DNA from: an uncultured Flavobacteriaceae bacterium
GTDB lineage: Bacteria; Bacteroidota; Bacteroidia; Flavobacteriales; Flavobacteriaceae
Length of the DNA: 64,000 bases
NCBI GenBank assembly: GCA_905181625.1
Contig: CAJIYJ010000005.1
Coordinates: 124,001 to 188,000, forward strand
Direction: 5' to 3'
The position numbers and the translations under genes are program-made. Below are positions 29,297 through 39,376 of this stretch, piece by piece. Below the pieces are notes generated by a model that saw only the letters and a list, made by a program, of their open reading frames with translations, did not search any database and was not told where the DNA came from. The first letter of the stretch is position 1. Each line of letters starts with the position of its first letter.

Positions 29297-30532
29297 TTGA
29301 ATTCGCCATCTATAAATGTTATTGGTATTAGTTATAAAAATGCTAATACTAACGTAAGAGGAAAGTTTAGCTTAGACAAATCTCAGTCAAAAACTTTAAT
29401 CCTAGAAGCAAAAAAAATTAAAATAAATTCAATAATTGTAAATTCCACTTGCAATAGGGTAGAAATTTATTTTAATTCATCTAATACAGTAAAAGTCATT
29501 GAGCTATTGTGTCAAGTTAGTAGAGGAACTATCAAAGAATTTCATGATTACGGATATGTTTATAGTGGAAGTCTAGCTGTAAATCATTTATTCAGAGTTG
29601 GAACAGGGTTAGACAGCCAGATTTTAGGAGATTTTGAAATAATAGCTCAACTAAATCAAAGTTTTAAAAGAGCAAAAGATTTAAAAACAATTGACCCATA
29701 TTTTGAAAGACTTTTTAATATGGTTAAGCATGCTAGTAAACGAATTAAAAATGAAACTAACATTTCCTCCGGCGCTACTTCAGTATCATTTGCCGCAGTG
29801 AGATATATTCTAGATAATATTACAGAGGTCAAATCAAAAAAAATTTTATTATTTGGAACTGGTAAAATTGGCAGGAACACTTGTGAAAATTTAGTAAAAC
29901 ACACTTCTAATAAACAAATAACTCTAATTAACAGAACTGAGAATAAAGCAAAAATTATTGCCGGTAAATTTAAATTGATTGTAAAAAATATTTCTGAATT
30001 AAATTCTGAAATATCTCAGAGTGATGTTTTAATTGTTGCCACCTCTTCAAATAAACCAACTGTAACTAACAAAAATATATCGGTTTCTAAACCCCTACTG
30101 ATACTAGACCTTTCTGTTCCTAAAAATGTAAATGAAAATTTAGTTACAAATTCTAATATTAAACTATTAGATTTAGACTATTTGTCGAATGTAACTGATT
30201 TAAATAAAGAAAATAGAAAAAAGTTTATTCCAGATGCAGAAAAAATAATACAAGAAGTAACCGAAGATTTTGAATTATGGCTAGAAACAAGAAAATTTGC
30301 TCCTACTGTAAATGAATTAAAAACTAAGCTTAAAAAGTTACAGTCAGACAAAATTAATACGCTAAAGAAAAAATCTTCAAATGTTGATGAAGATAATCTA
30401 CAACAGGTCTCTGAACATTTAATTCAAAAAATAACTAATCAAGTGGCTAATTACTTAAAAGAGAGTAAAGAGTTTGATAAAGAATTAAAGTCTATTAGAA
30501 ATATTTTTCAGTTAGATTCAAATGGACAATAA
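29297..30532 (+). CDS. hemA: Glutamyl-tRNA reductase
   Basis: 411 aa; reduces Glu-tRNA to glutamate-1-semialdehyde, the first committed step of the C5 heme route. Active-site Cys in NSTCNRVEIYF, the GLDSQILGDFEI motif, NADPH site GTGKIGRNTCENL, and a C-terminal helical dimerisation region. The start is a TTG, placing NVIGISYKNA at the expected N-terminus; no better ATG is available. hemC overlaps its end by 11 bases. Confidence 0.94.
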   Translation: MNSPSINVIGISYKNANTNVRGKFSLDKSQSKTLILEAKKIKINSIIVNSTCNRVEIYFNSSNTVKVIELLCQVSRGTIKEFHDYGYVYSGSLAVNHLFRVGTGLDSQILGDFEIIAQLNQSFKRAKDLKTIDPYFERLFNMVKHASKRIKNETNISSGATSVSFAAVRYILDNITEVKSKKILLFGTGKIGRNTCENLVKHTSNKQITLINRTENKAKIIAGKFKLIVKNISELNSEISQSDVLIVATSSNKPTVTNKNISVSKPLLILDLSVPKNVNENLVTNSNIKLLDLDYLSNVTDLNKENRKKFIPDAEKIIQEVTEDFELWLETRKFAPTVNELKTKLKKLQSDKINTLKKKSSNVDEDNLQQVSEHLIQKITNQVANYLKESKEFDKELKSIRNIFQLDSNGQ

Positions 30533-31430
30533 AATAAGAATAGGAACTAGGGGGAGTAAATTAGCTCTTTGGCAAGCAAATTTTGCTAAGTCAGTACTTG
30601 AAAAAGAAAATGTTAAGGCTGAAATAGTAATAATTAAGTCTTCTGGGGATTTAAATCAATCTATCCCCTTATATGAGTTTGGCGTTACTGGAATATTTAC
30701 AAAAAGTCTTGACCAAGCATTACTCAACAATAAAATTGATATTGCTGTACATAGTCTTAAAGATGTTCCTATTGAACCTGCAAAAGGACTGAAAATAAAT
30801 TGTGTATTTAAAAGAGCTGATCCCATGGATGTATTGGTTTTGAAAAATGATACAATAAATTTTGAAAAAAAATTGACGATTGCTACTAGTAGTATTAGAA
30901 GAAAATGCCAGTGGCTAAATAAATATCCTCATCATGAAATTGCTGTTTTGAGAGGAAATATAGATTCGCGATTAGAAAAAATTAATAAAAACGATTGGGA
31001 TGGGGCAATATTTGCTAAAGCTGGATTAGATAGGTTGTCAATAAATTCCAACAAAATGATAGTGCTAGACTGGATGATTCCATCCGCAGCACAAGGAACA
31101 ATTGGAATTGCATCAAGAGAAGAAGATTTAGAATTAAATGATTTGCTTGACAAAATTAACTGTAAAGAAACCATGCATTGTGTGAATCAAGAAAGAGAAT
31201 TTTTACAATTAATGGGGGGAGGGTGTACTATGCCTATTTCCTCTTATGCTAGAATAAATGACAACAAATTGATTTTCATCTCAAACCTATGCTCAATTGA
31301 CGGAAAAGACTCTATCTCACAAACTGAGATTTATAATAAAACTGATCTTAAGGCAGGAAAGAAAAGTTGTGAAAAGATACTAAGCAGTGGTGGTGTGAAA
31401 ATTTTTGAAAACTTGAAAAATTTAAAATGA
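30522..31430 (+). CDS. hemC: Porphobilinogen deaminase (hydroxymethylbilane synthase)
   Basis: 302 aa; joins four porphobilinogens to hydroxymethylbilane. N-terminal IRIGTRGSKLALWQA, IAVHSLKDVP (catalytic Asp loop), TSSIRRKCQW, and the dipyrromethane-cofactor Cys in GGGCTMPISSYA. Overlaps hemA (11 bases) and hemD (4 bases). Confidence 0.96.
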   Translation: MDNKIRIGTRGSKLALWQANFAKSVLEKENVKAEIVIIKSSGDLNQSIPLYEFGVTGIFTKSLDQALLNNKIDIAVHSLKDVPIEPAKGLKINCVFKRADPMDVLVLKNDTINFEKKLTIATSSIRRKCQWLNKYPHHEIAVLRGNIDSRLEKINKNDWDGAIFAKAGLDRLSINSNKMIVLDWMIPSAAQGTIGIASREEDLELNDLLDKINCKETMHCVNQEREFLQLMGGGCTMPISSYARINDNKLIFISNLCSIDGKDSISQTEIYNKTDLKAGKKSCEKILSSGGVKIFENLKNLK

Positions 31431-32101
31431 CAAAGCTTAAAATTCTTTCAACAAAAAAATTAAATATAACTAATCAAGATTTGTTTAAAGCTAGCAACTT
31501 AGATTTAACTCAACATGACTTTATTAGTACGTCAACAACTACATTTAAACTTCCTAATCATAATGGTGCTTGGATTTTTACAAGTAAATCTGCAGTCAAT
31601 GCCGTTTTTTTATCAAAAGAAAAAATAAAGTGTATTGGTAAAACAATCTATTGTGTGGGAGAAAATACAAAATCATTATTATTGAAAAATGGTCAAAAAG
31701 TGATAAAAATGACTAAAAATTCATCAAAATTAGCCGATTTTATTAAAAAAACCGCAAAAAATGAAAATTTTGTATTTTGCTGTGGAAGTATAAAAAATAA
31801 AGCCTTTAACACTTTTTTTAAAAAAAATAACATCACTTTAACAGAAATTCCTGTTTATAAAACCATTTTAAATTCAAAAAAATTTGAAAAGAAGTTTAAT
31901 GGAATAATGTTTTTTAGTCCAAGTGGTGTGAAAAGTTATTTAGAAAAAAATTCTTTTGATGACAATGCTTGTATTTGTATTGGAGAAACTACTTCAAATT
32001 ATGTTTCAAAGTTCTCAAAAAATATAATCACCTGTGATAGCCCATCCATTAATAATGTGATAACCCTAACTATTAATTTATTTAAACATGAGTCAAATTA
32101 A
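31427..32101 (+). CDS. hemD: Uroporphyrinogen-III synthase
   Basis: 224 aa; cyclises hydroxymethylbilane with D-ring inversion. This family is poorly conserved; visible features are [15 protein letters not shown], the [14 protein letters not shown] segment and [12 protein letters not shown], all at normal positions in the two-lobed fold. ATGA overlap with hemC and a 14-base overlap with hemE make the assignment secure by context. Confidence 0.9.
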   Translation: MTKLKILSTKKLNITNQDLFKASNLDLTQHDFISTSTTTFKLPNHNGAWIFTSKSAVNAVFLSKEKIKCIGKTIYCVGENTKSLLLKNGQKVIKMTKNSSKLADFIKKTAKNENFVFCCGSIKNKAFNTFFKKNNITLTEIPVYKTILNSKKFEKKFNGIMFFSPSGVKSYLEKNSFDDNACICIGETTSNYVSKFSKNIITCDSPSINNVITLTINLFKHESN

Positions 32102-33116
32102 AAATCCATTGTTTTTAAAGGCATTAAAAGGAGAAACTGTTAGCAGGCCTCCCGTGTGGATAATGAGACAAGCTGGAAGATACTTGCCAGAATTTATGGT
32201 TTTAAAAAATAAATATGATTTTTTTACAAGATGTCAAACTCCTGAACTTGCAGCTGAAATTACTATGATGCCAATAAAAAAAATTGGGGTCGATGCTGCT
32301 ATTCTATTTAGTGACATTCTTGTGATTCCTCAGGCAATGGGCGTAAATGTAGAGATGAAAAATAATTTTGGTCCTTATATCGAATTTCCTATTCAATCAA
32401 AATCTGATGTAATTAACCTAAATACTCAAAATGTTGAAGATCATTTAAATTATGTTTTTGAGGCAATTAAACTAACTAAAGACGCTTTAAATAATGAAAT
32501 TCCTTTAATAGGATTCGCAGGTTCCCCATGGACCATTTTATGTTATATGGTTCAAGGAAGTGGTTCAAGAAATTTTGATAAAGCAAAAAATTTCTGTTTT
32601 AAAAATCCAGAACTAGCTCAAATGCTGCTAAGTAAAATAACGATGATAACTATCGAATATTTAAAACTAAAAATTAAAGCTGGTGTTGATGCAATTCAAA
32701 TATTTGATTCTTGGGGAGGCGTATTATCTCATTCAGATTATCAATTGTTTTCGTTTCCATACATACAACAAATAACAGCGGCACTAAACAAAACTAGTCC
32801 TGTTATAATTTATCCTAAAGGATGCTGGCATGCGCTTTCCGATTATTCTAAAATTGGAGCTTCTGCAATAGGATTAGACTGGACTTGTTCCGCAAGAAAT
32901 GCTCGTTATTTAACTCAAAATAACGTTACTCTTCAAGGAAATTTTGATCCAAGCAGATTGTTTTCATCTAAAAAAACCATCATATCACAAACTAAACAAA
33001 TGCTAAATGATTTTGGAAAAGACAAATACATTGTAAATTTGGGACACGGGATATTACCTAATACTCCAGTCGAAAATGTTCAGGCTTTTGTAGAAACAAT
33101 TAAGAACTTCAATTAG
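32088..33116 (+). CDS. hemE: Uroporphyrinogen decarboxylase
   Basis: 342 aa; removes four carboxyls to give coproporphyrinogen III. Signature [16 protein letters not shown] near the N-terminus, the catalytic Asp in [25 protein letters not shown], and the C-terminal [15 protein letters not shown]. Complete and in operon between hemD and hemF. Confidence 0.97.
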   Translation: MSQIKNPLFLKALKGETVSRPPVWIMRQAGRYLPEFMVLKNKYDFFTRCQTPELAAEITMMPIKKIGVDAAILFSDILVIPQAMGVNVEMKNNFGPYIEFPIQSKSDVINLNTQNVEDHLNYVFEAIKLTKDALNNEIPLIGFAGSPWTILCYMVQGSGSRNFDKAKNFCFKNPELAQMLLSKITMITIEYLKLKIKAGVDAIQIFDSWGGVLSHSDYQLFSFPYIQQITAALNKTSPVIIYPKGCWHALSDYSKIGASAIGLDWTCSARNARYLTQNNVTLQGNFDPSRLFSSKKTIISQTKQMLNDFGKDKYIVNLGHGILPNTPVENVQAFVETIKNFN

Positions 33117-33117
33117 C

Positions 33118-34017
33118 ATGAAAAATAAGTTTTCTAATTATATTGATGAATTGCAGAAAAACATAACAGATGTTTGTGAAAAACTCGATGGTAAATCTAA
33201 GTTTATAAAAAATCCTTGGAAAAGAAGTGAAGGTGGTGGTGGACTGACGATGGTGATTGAAGATGGAAACGTTTTTGAAAAAGGCGGGGTAAATGTTTCT
33301 AAAATATTTGGGAAACTTCCAAAAATTATTGCTGAGCAGCTTAATGTCAATGGTGCTGATTTTTTTGCTTGTGGACTAAGTTTAGTTTTGCATCCAAAAA
33401 ATCCGATGGCTCCAACAGTACATGCTAATTTTAGATATTTTGAAACCTATAAAGATGGTGCATTAATAGATCAGTGGTTTGGTGGGGGGACCGATTTAAC
33501 CCCTTATTATTTATTTCAAAAAGATGCTATTCATTTTCATGAAGTTTGTAAAAAAACTTGTGATAGACACAATAAAGGTTTTTATCAAAAATATAAAAGG
33601 AAATGCGATGAATACTTTTGGAATTCACACAGGAATGAAGCCAGAGGAATCGGTGGGCTATTCTTTGATTATTGCAGACCCAATAAAAAAATGTCAATAA
33701 ATGATTGGTTTTTATATGTTTCTGATTTAGGAAATTCTTTTCTTGATTCATATGTGCCAATAATTGAAAGAAGAAAAAAATTGTCATATAATGATGAAAA
33801 TAAAAAATGGCAAGAAATTAGACGTGGCAGGTATGTTGAATTCAACCTTTTACATGACAAAGGCACTCTTTTTGGATTAAAAACGAACGGCAGAATTGAG
33901 AGTATTTTCATAAGCTTACCTCCAAAAGCTCAATGGGTCTATGATTTTAATCCAAAAAAAAACAGTGAAGAACACAAGCTTGTAGAAATTTTAAAATCTC
34001 CCATTAAATGGGTGTAA
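33118..34017 (+). CDS. hemF: Oxygen-dependent coproporphyrinogen III oxidase
   Basis: 299 aa; oxidatively decarboxylates coproporphyrinogen III using O2. Signatures PTVHANFRYFE, WFGGGTDLTPYYLF, GIGGLFFDY and GRYVEFNLLHDKGT are all intact. The oxygen-dependent enzyme suggests an aerobic lifestyle; an oxygen-independent HemN is not seen in the window. Confidence 0.97.
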   Translation: MKNKFSNYIDELQKNITDVCEKLDGKSKFIKNPWKRSEGGGGLTMVIEDGNVFEKGGVNVSKIFGKLPKIIAEQLNVNGADFFACGLSLVLHPKNPMAPTVHANFRYFETYKDGALIDQWFGGGTDLTPYYLFQKDAIHFHEVCKKTCDRHNKGFYQKYKRKCDEYFWNSHRNEARGIGGLFFDYCRPNKKMSINDWFLYVSDLGNSFLDSYVPIIERRKKLSYNDENKKWQEIRRGRYVEFNLLHDKGTLFGLKTNGRIESIFISLPPKAQWVYDFNPKKNSEEHKLVEILKSPIKWV

Positions 34018-34028
34018 ATTCTAAAAAT

Positions 34029-35003
34029 ATGTTTCCATTAAATAGAAATCGTAGGTTAAGATCCAAATCTTCATTAAGGAATTTAGTAAGAGAATCTTCT
34101 TTAAGTCCAAATGATTTTATTGTTCCTCTTTTTATTTGTGAGGGCGAAAAAATTAAAGAAGAAATAAAGTCTATGCCTGAATATTATAGATTAAGTCTTG
34201 ACAATTTAAAAAAAGAAGTAAGAGAATTGTGGGGTATTGGGATTCAGGCCATTTTATTGTTTGTTAAAGTCCCTGATAAGCTTAAAGATAATGCTGGAAG
34301 TGAAGCTGTAAATGAAGATGGGCTTATGCAAAGAGCTATTAAAGAGATTAAAAATACAGTTCCTGAAATTACCATAATGACAGATATAGCTCTTGATCCT
34401 TACTCAATTCATGGTCATGATGGAATCGTAAAGAACAATCTTATTTTAAATGACGAAACCAATGAAGTGCTCTCAAAAATGGCTTTATCACATGCTATGT
34501 CTGGTGCGGATGTATTGGCGCCTAGTGATATGATGGATGGAAGAGTATTAGCAATAAGACAAGAATTAGAGAAAAACGGATTTCATGACACCTCAATTAT
34601 GAGTTATAGCGCTAAGTATGCCTCGTCTTTTTACGGCCCATTTAGAGATGCGCTGGGTTCCAAACCTGGGTTTGGAGATAAAAAAACCTATCAAATGGAT
34701 ATCGGAAATAGGACAGAAGCAATAAAAGAAGCGCTTTCAGATATTGAGGAGGGGGCGGATATTTTAATGATCAAGCCTGGAATAGCTTATTTAGATATCG
34801 TTAGGGACATTAAAAACACTATAAATGTTCCGCTAGCTGTATATCAAGTAAGTGCAGAATATGCCATGGTAAAGGCAGGTGCTAGATTAGGATGGATAAA
34901 TCACGATGAGATAATGATGGAGCAATTAAACTCTATCAAAAGAGCTGGCGCTAATATGATAGTCTCTTATTTTGCTAAAGAAGCTATCAAATTAATCTCT
35001 TAA
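34029..35003 (+). CDS. hemB: Delta-aminolevulinic acid dehydratase (porphobilinogen synthase)
   Basis: 324 aa; condenses two ALA to porphobilinogen. Catalytic lysines in MSYSAKYASSFYGPFRDA and ILMIKPGIAYLDI, and the magnesium/metal region TDIALDPYSIHGHDG, which lacks the zinc cysteine triad. An in-frame ATG at 34008 would add seven residues, but MFPLNRNRRLRS at 34029 matches the usual family start. Last hem gene of the operon; gltX and hemL are not in the window. Confidence 0.95.
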   Translation: MFPLNRNRRLRSKSSLRNLVRESSLSPNDFIVPLFICEGEKIKEEIKSMPEYYRLSLDNLKKEVRELWGIGIQAILLFVKVPDKLKDNAGSEAVNEDGLMQRAIKEIKNTVPEITIMTDIALDPYSIHGHDGIVKNNLILNDETNEVLSKMALSHAMSGADVLAPSDMMDGRVLAIRQELEKNGFHDTSIMSYSAKYASSFYGPFRDALGSKPGFGDKKTYQMDIGNRTEAIKEALSDIEEGADILMIKPGIAYLDIVRDIKNTINVPLAVYQVSAEYAMVKAGARLGWINHDEIMMEQLNSIKRAGANMIVSYFAKEAIKLIS

Positions 35004-35024
35004 TTTTTGATACATTAGTAGTGT

Positions 35025-36161
35025 ATGAAACGTTTAAAAAGTAAAACTGGATTAGTATTAGCTTTATTTTTAATTTTTGGTGGGTTTAATTTTAGTTCTG
35101 ATATAATTTACTTATCCGAATTAGTTAGTGCCTTTTATAAAATTCAAAGAACTAAAGCAGATATCACTGATTATAAATTTTTTGATAATATTGATATTCC
35201 CAAAAGTGAAAGCCCACAAGCCTGGCCAATCCATAAAAACTACAACAAGGCTAATTCAACAGATAAGTTAATTTCTAAAAACACATCTCTTGGAACAATC
35301 GCTTTTTTAATTATTAAAAACGATTCCATATGGCATGAAAAATATTATGAAGGATATAATAAAAACTCCTATAGTAATTCTTTTTCTATGTCCAAAAGTA
35401 TAGTTTCAGCTACAATGGGAAAGGCAATTCAAGAGGGGTTTTTTAATGATCTAAATGACAAGGTTGGATCTTATATTCCTAATTACAATGAGGGTTTTGC
35501 TTCACAACTAACCATTGGTGATTTATCAAGTATGTCCTCTGGAATGAAATGGAATGAAAGTTATACTAATATCTTTGGCGTAACAGCAAGAGCATATATT
35601 GGGAGCAATTTAAATGACCTGGTAAAGTCAAGGCCTATTATCAAAAAGCCTGGCGAATCATTTAAATATTTAAGTAGTGACACTCAGCTTTTAGCAATGA
35701 CTATTGAAAAAGCTACTAAAAGAAAATTATCTGACTTAGTTTATGATTGGTTTTGGAATCCTATGGGTGCCGAAAACAATGCCTTATGGCAAGTAGACAA
35801 TATCAAAACAAATACAGAAAAAGCATATTGTTGCTTTAATTCTAATGCTAGAGATTTTGCAAAATTTGGAAAACTATATAAAGATAATGGTCTTTGGAAT
35901 GGTAAACGATTGTTAGATTCAGCTTTTGTAAAAAAATCTTTGACAGCTAGGTTTCTTGCGAGTCCTGAGTATGGATATGGATTTTGGCTTGGAAAATTTC
36001 AAGAAAAAAATTATTTTGCTATGAGAGGACATTTAGGTCAATACGTGATTGTATTTCCCAAAGAAAACATACTTATTGTACGCCTTGGCAGAATGGAAGA
36101 AAACACTCAGGAAAAAACATATATTGAGGAAGCTTTTAAAATGCTTGACATAAATCTATAA
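35025..36161 (+). CDS. Serine hydrolase, class C beta-lactamase family
   Basis: 378 aa with an N-terminal hydrophobic segment (about 9-25) that is probably an anchor or signal. The catalytic SxxK is SMSK in NSFSMSKSIVS (about 125), and YLSSDTQ fits the YxS/N position. MRGHLGQYV near the C-terminus replaces the KTG-type triad with HxG. This pattern resembles 6-aminohexanoate-dimer-hydrolase/esterase members rather than true beta-lactamases. Substrate unknown. 21 bases after hemB and 1 base before the ABC ATPase. Confidence 0.82.
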   Translation: MKRLKSKTGLVLALFLIFGGFNFSSDIIYLSELVSAFYKIQRTKADITDYKFFDNIDIPKSESPQAWPIHKNYNKANSTDKLISKNTSLGTIAFLIIKNDSIWHEKYYEGYNKNSYSNSFSMSKSIVSATMGKAIQEGFFNDLNDKVGSYIPNYNEGFASQLTIGDLSSMSSGMKWNESYTNIFGVTARAYIGSNLNDLVKSRPIIKKPGESFKYLSSDTQLLAMTIEKATKRKLSDLVYDWFWNPMGAENNALWQVDNIKTNTEKAYCCFNSNARDFAKFGKLYKDNGLWNGKRLLDSAFVKKSLTARFLASPEYGYGFWLGKFQEKNYFAMRGHLGQYVIVFPKENILIVRLGRMEENTQEKTYIEEAFKMLDINL

Positions 36162-36162
36162 C

Positions 36163-37782
36163 ATGATACCTGTGCCACTTCTTTCAGTAAAAAATCTTTG
36201 CGTCTCAATTTCTAAAATTCCTATTTTAAAAAATATTTCTTTTGATTTAAAAGAAAATGAAATTTTAGGATTTGTAGGAGAATCTGGAAGCGGAAAGTCT
36301 ATTACGGCATTTTCAATAATCAACCTATTAAGATTAAAAAATATTACTAAAACCGGGACTATTAATTTTAATGGCAATTTCATTGAATCTCTTGGATCCA
36401 ATGATTTGGAAAAAATAAGAGGAAATGAAATTTCAATAATTTTTCAAGAGCCAATGAGCTCTCTAAATCCGAGTATGAAATGTGGGGAACAAATATTAGA
36501 AATAATTTTAAATCATAATTTAATCAGCTTAAAAAAAGGGAAAAATAAAGTTTTAGAGTTAATAAAAAAAGTTCAGCTAAGTGACTCTGAAATAGCTTAT
36601 AACAAATATCCTCATCAGCTTAGTGGGGGTCAACAACAACGTATTATGATTGCTATGGCTATCGCATGTGATCCAAAAATTTTAATTGCAGACGAACCAA
36701 CAACCTCATTAGATGGTATTGTGAAAAAAGAAATTATAAATCTTTTAAAATCAATTCAAAAAGAAACAAAAATGAGTATAATATTTATATCTCATGACCT
36801 TCAACTAGTTTCCAAAATAGCTGAAAAAATTATTGTTTTAAATAAAGGTGAAATTGTAGAGTTTGGCAGTAGTTATCAAATTTTTAATAACCCTAAAAAA
36901 CGCTATACTAAGCTTTTATTAAATGCTAGGCCTCCTAAAAATGTTAGGCCAATAAGATTGCCTACAAATGAAAAAAATATAAAGACAGTATTAATTTCAA
37001 AGAAAGAAAGAATTGAGGCGCACGATAATTTATATCAACATGATCCTATTTTAAAAATTGAAAATTTAGAATTTTCTTATGAAGATAAAAAGGTTCTAAA
37101 TAATGTAACTTTTAATTTATTTAAAGGAGAAACTCTAGGGCTAATTGGTGAATCTGGCTCTGGAAAATCTACTATTGCCAGATCTATATTAAATTTAAAC
37201 AGATTTGATAAAGGTCAGATTATTTATAACAAAAAATGTATAAAGACATATCCTAACACAAAATTTAGAAGAAAAATTCAATTGGTTTTTCAAGATCCTT
37301 ATTCATCTTTAAATCCTGAAATTTCTATTGGCTACTCAATAATGGAGCCTATGCTTGCTCATAAACTTTACAAAACAAAAAAAGAATCAAAAGAAAAAGT
37401 TATTTCACTTTTAAAACAGGTAAATCTTACTGAAAGTGATTTTAATAAATTTCCTTATCAATTTTCTGGAGGTCAACGGCAAAGAATAGTTATCGCAAGA
37501 GCTTTGGCGTTAAACCCTGAAATACTAATTTGTGATGAATCAGTTTCTGCTTTAGACGTTACTATTCAAGCTCAAATATTAAACCTATTAAATCACTTAA
37601 AAGAAAAGTATTCAATTACTATTTTATTTATATCTCATGACTTGTCGGTTGTGAAATATATGTCTGATCGAGTTATAATATTAAACAATGGGAGGGTTGA
37701 AGAAGTCAACGAGACTGATCGGCTTTTTTTAGAGCCAAACGAAGATTATACAAAGAAATTATTATTTGCCAATGACTTTTAA
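36163..37782 (+). CDS. Double ABC ATPase of the peptide/nickel (DppD-DppF/YejF) type
   Basis: 539 aa with two complete nucleotide-binding domains. Domain 1: Walker A GESGSGKS (about 44), signature LSGGQQQR, Walker B LIADEPT. Domain 2: GESGSGKST, FSGGQRQR, LICDESVSALD. Each carries the C-terminal extension typical of oligopeptide ATPases. It would power an Opp/Dpp/Yej-type importer, but no permease or binding-protein gene is near, so its membrane partners must be elsewhere. Confidence 0.92.
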   Translation: MIPVPLLSVKNLCVSISKIPILKNISFDLKENEILGFVGESGSGKSITAFSIINLLRLKNITKTGTINFNGNFIESLGSNDLEKIRGNEISIIFQEPMSSLNPSMKCGEQILEIILNHNLISLKKGKNKVLELIKKVQLSDSEIAYNKYPHQLSGGQQQRIMIAMAIACDPKILIADEPTTSLDGIVKKEIINLLKSIQKETKMSIIFISHDLQLVSKIAEKIIVLNKGEIVEFGSSYQIFNNPKKRYTKLLLNARPPKNVRPIRLPTNEKNIKTVLISKKERIEAHDNLYQHDPILKIENLEFSYEDKKVLNNVTFNLFKGETLGLIGESGSGKSTIARSILNLNRFDKGQIIYNKKCIKTYPNTKFRRKIQLVFQDPYSSLNPEISIGYSIMEPMLAHKLYKTKKESKEKVISLLKQVNLTESDFNKFPYQFSGGQRQRIVIARALALNPEILICDESVSALDVTIQAQILNLLNHLKEKYSITILFISHDLSVVKYMSDRVIILNNGRVEEVNETDRLFLEPNEDYTKKLLFANDF

Positions 37783-37834
37783 AATGAATTATAAAAAGTA
37801 CTTATATTTAGCAATTAGTTATTTCAAATAAAAT

Positions 37835-38266
37835 ATGGAATTAATGTTTCAATGGGTTCTTCAACTTCATTCTTACTGGACTTTATTAGTTTTTTTGATA
37901 ACTATATTTGTAATACTAAATTGCTCTTTATCTCTTGTCATTAAAAAAAAATTTAAAACATTTGACTTAAGACTTTCACTGTATGCTTTAATTTTTAATC
38001 ATATTCAACTAATAATTGGATTGGTCTTATATTTCATTTCTCCTAAATTTTCATGGTGGAGTAATGGATTTAAATCAGTGATTCACAACATTGAGCATAG
38101 GCTATATTTGATTGAACAACCTATAGCCAATTTATTGGGTGTTATAATTTTAACTTTAGGATGGTCTCTTCATAAAAAATCATCTGAAAGCTCAAAAAAA
38201 TTTTTAAGAATTGGGGTGTTTTATTTACTAGGATTTATTTCAATTTCATCTAAAGTTTATTGGTAA
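37835..38266 (+). CDS. Conserved Bacteroidota membrane protein, unknown function
   Basis: 143 aa with four helices. Conserved-looking features are HSYWTLLVFL in helix 1, FNHIQLIIGLVLYFISP in helix 2, a loop with HRLYLIEQPIANLLGVI in helix 3 and a Lys-rich loop. The intramembrane His residues recall b-type cytochromes, but I cannot show heme binding. Such proteins are common in Flavobacteriia without known role. 52 bases after the ABC gene. Confidence 0.7.
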   Translation: MELMFQWVLQLHSYWTLLVFLITIFVILNCSLSLVIKKKFKTFDLRLSLYALIFNHIQLIIGLVLYFISPKFSWWSNGFKSVIHNIEHRLYLIEQPIANLLGVIILTLGWSLHKKSSESSKKFLRIGVFYLLGFISISSKVYW

Positions 38267-38281
38267 AAATTAATAAAAAAA

Positions 38282-38302
38282 CACTCTCTAAAAAAGAGAG
38301 TG
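38282..38302. terminator. Stem-loop, possible terminator
   Basis: Perfect 8-bp stem CACTCTCT / AGAGAGTG with a five-A loop. A T-run follows it only on the minus strand, although the gene it follows is on the plus strand, so it is either a minus-strand stop or an RNA 3'-end stabiliser. Confidence 0.4.
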
Positions 38303-38349
38303 CTGCTAAAAACAAACTATTTATGAAATCCTAATTTAATTTTATATTA

Positions 38350-38363
38350 GGGAATTAATTCCC
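38350..38363. promoter_or_regulatory. 14-bp perfect palindrome upstream of gpsA
   Basis: GGGAATTAATTCCC lies 24 bases before the gpsA ATG and is followed by AAATTTTT. It could be a dimer-binding operator or a short terminator hairpin; sequence alone does not decide. Confidence 0.3.
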
Positions 38364-38386
38364 AAATTTTTGTTAATCTTTTATAT

Positions 38387-39376
38387 ATGAATAAAAAATA
38401 TGGTGTGCTAGGTGGAGGAAGTTGGGGAACAGCTATTGTTAAAATACTAACTGAAAATAACAATTTAATTAATTGGTATGTTCGAAATGAGGACAATGTA
38501 AATTATTTAAGAGAATTTAAAAAAAATCCCCATTACCTAACTTCAGTTATGTTTGATGTTAAAAAACTAAATATTAGTTCTTCAATTAATGAAGTGGTTG
38601 AAAGCTCTGATATTATAATATTAGCCATTCCATCCCCTTTTTTAGCAAGTGAATTAATGAAAGTTAAATCGCTGTTAAAAGAAAAAATAATTTTTTCAGC
38701 GCTTAAAGGAGTTGTTCCAGAGTCTCATTTAATTGTTAGCGAGCATTTAAATGAATTCTATGACGTCTCTCTAAGTAAGATTGGGATCATTACTGGGCCT
38801 TGCCATGCTGAAGAAGTTGCTTTAGATAAGCTCTCATACTTAACTGTAGCCTGCCAAGTTGATCAAATCGGTAAAGACATGAAAACGTCTTTAGAATCAA
38901 AAAAAATCAAAGTAAAGCTCTCCAAAGATACTACGGGGATAGAATATGCCGCCATGCTTAAAAATGTTTATGCTATTGTAGCAGGAATCGCGCATGGTCT
39001 TGGCTATGGTGATAATTTTCAAAGTGTTTTAATCAGTAATTCTGTTCGAGAAATGAAACGCTTTGTAAATGATGTTTGTAAAATCAATAGAGATATCAAT
39101 GACACCGAATATTTAGGCGATTTATTGGTGACTGCCTACTCTACTTTTAGTAGAAACAGAACTCTTGGTAATATGCTTGGAAAAGGATATTCTTTAAAGG
39201 CAGCTATCGCTGAAATGTCTATGATTTCAGAAGGTTATTATGCCACTAAAAATGCTTATGAAATTGTAAAAAAAGATTTTAAAAAATTCCCAATTATACA
39301 CGCTGCTTATGATTCTCTTTATAAAAACATAAGTTTAAAAAAAATATTTCAAAATTTGAGTGAAAAATTAAATTGA
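38387..39376 (+). CDS. gpsA: Glycerol-3-phosphate dehydrogenase [NAD(P)+]
   Basis: 329 aa; reduces dihydroxyacetone phosphate to sn-glycerol-3-phosphate for phospholipids. Rossmann motif [16 protein letters not shown] at the N-terminus, catalytic Lys in [20 protein letters not shown], and the [18 protein letters not shown] segment. Its 3' end overlaps the convergent pheS by 9 bases. Confidence 0.96.
   Translation: MNKKYGVLGGGSWGTAIVKILTENNNLINWYVRNEDNVNYLREFKKNPHYLTSVMFDVKKLNISSSINEVVESSDIIILAIPSPFLASELMKVKSLLKEKIIFSALKGVVPESHLIVSEHLNEFYDVSLSKIGIITGPCHAEEVALDKLSYLTVACQVDQIGKDMKTSLESKKIKVKLSKDTTGIEYAAMLKNVYAIVAGIAHGLGYGDNFQSVLISNSVREMKRFVNDVCKINRDINDTEYLGDLLVTAYSTFSRNRTLGNMLGKGYSLKAAIAEMSMISEGYYATKNAYEIVKKDFKKFPIIHAAYDSLYKNISLKKIFQNLSEKLN

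Noticed and set aside
35025-36161. Antibiotic-resistance beta-lactamase
   Set aside because: It has SxxK but an HxG in place of KTG, and fits the esterase/amide hydrolase branch; no resistance context.
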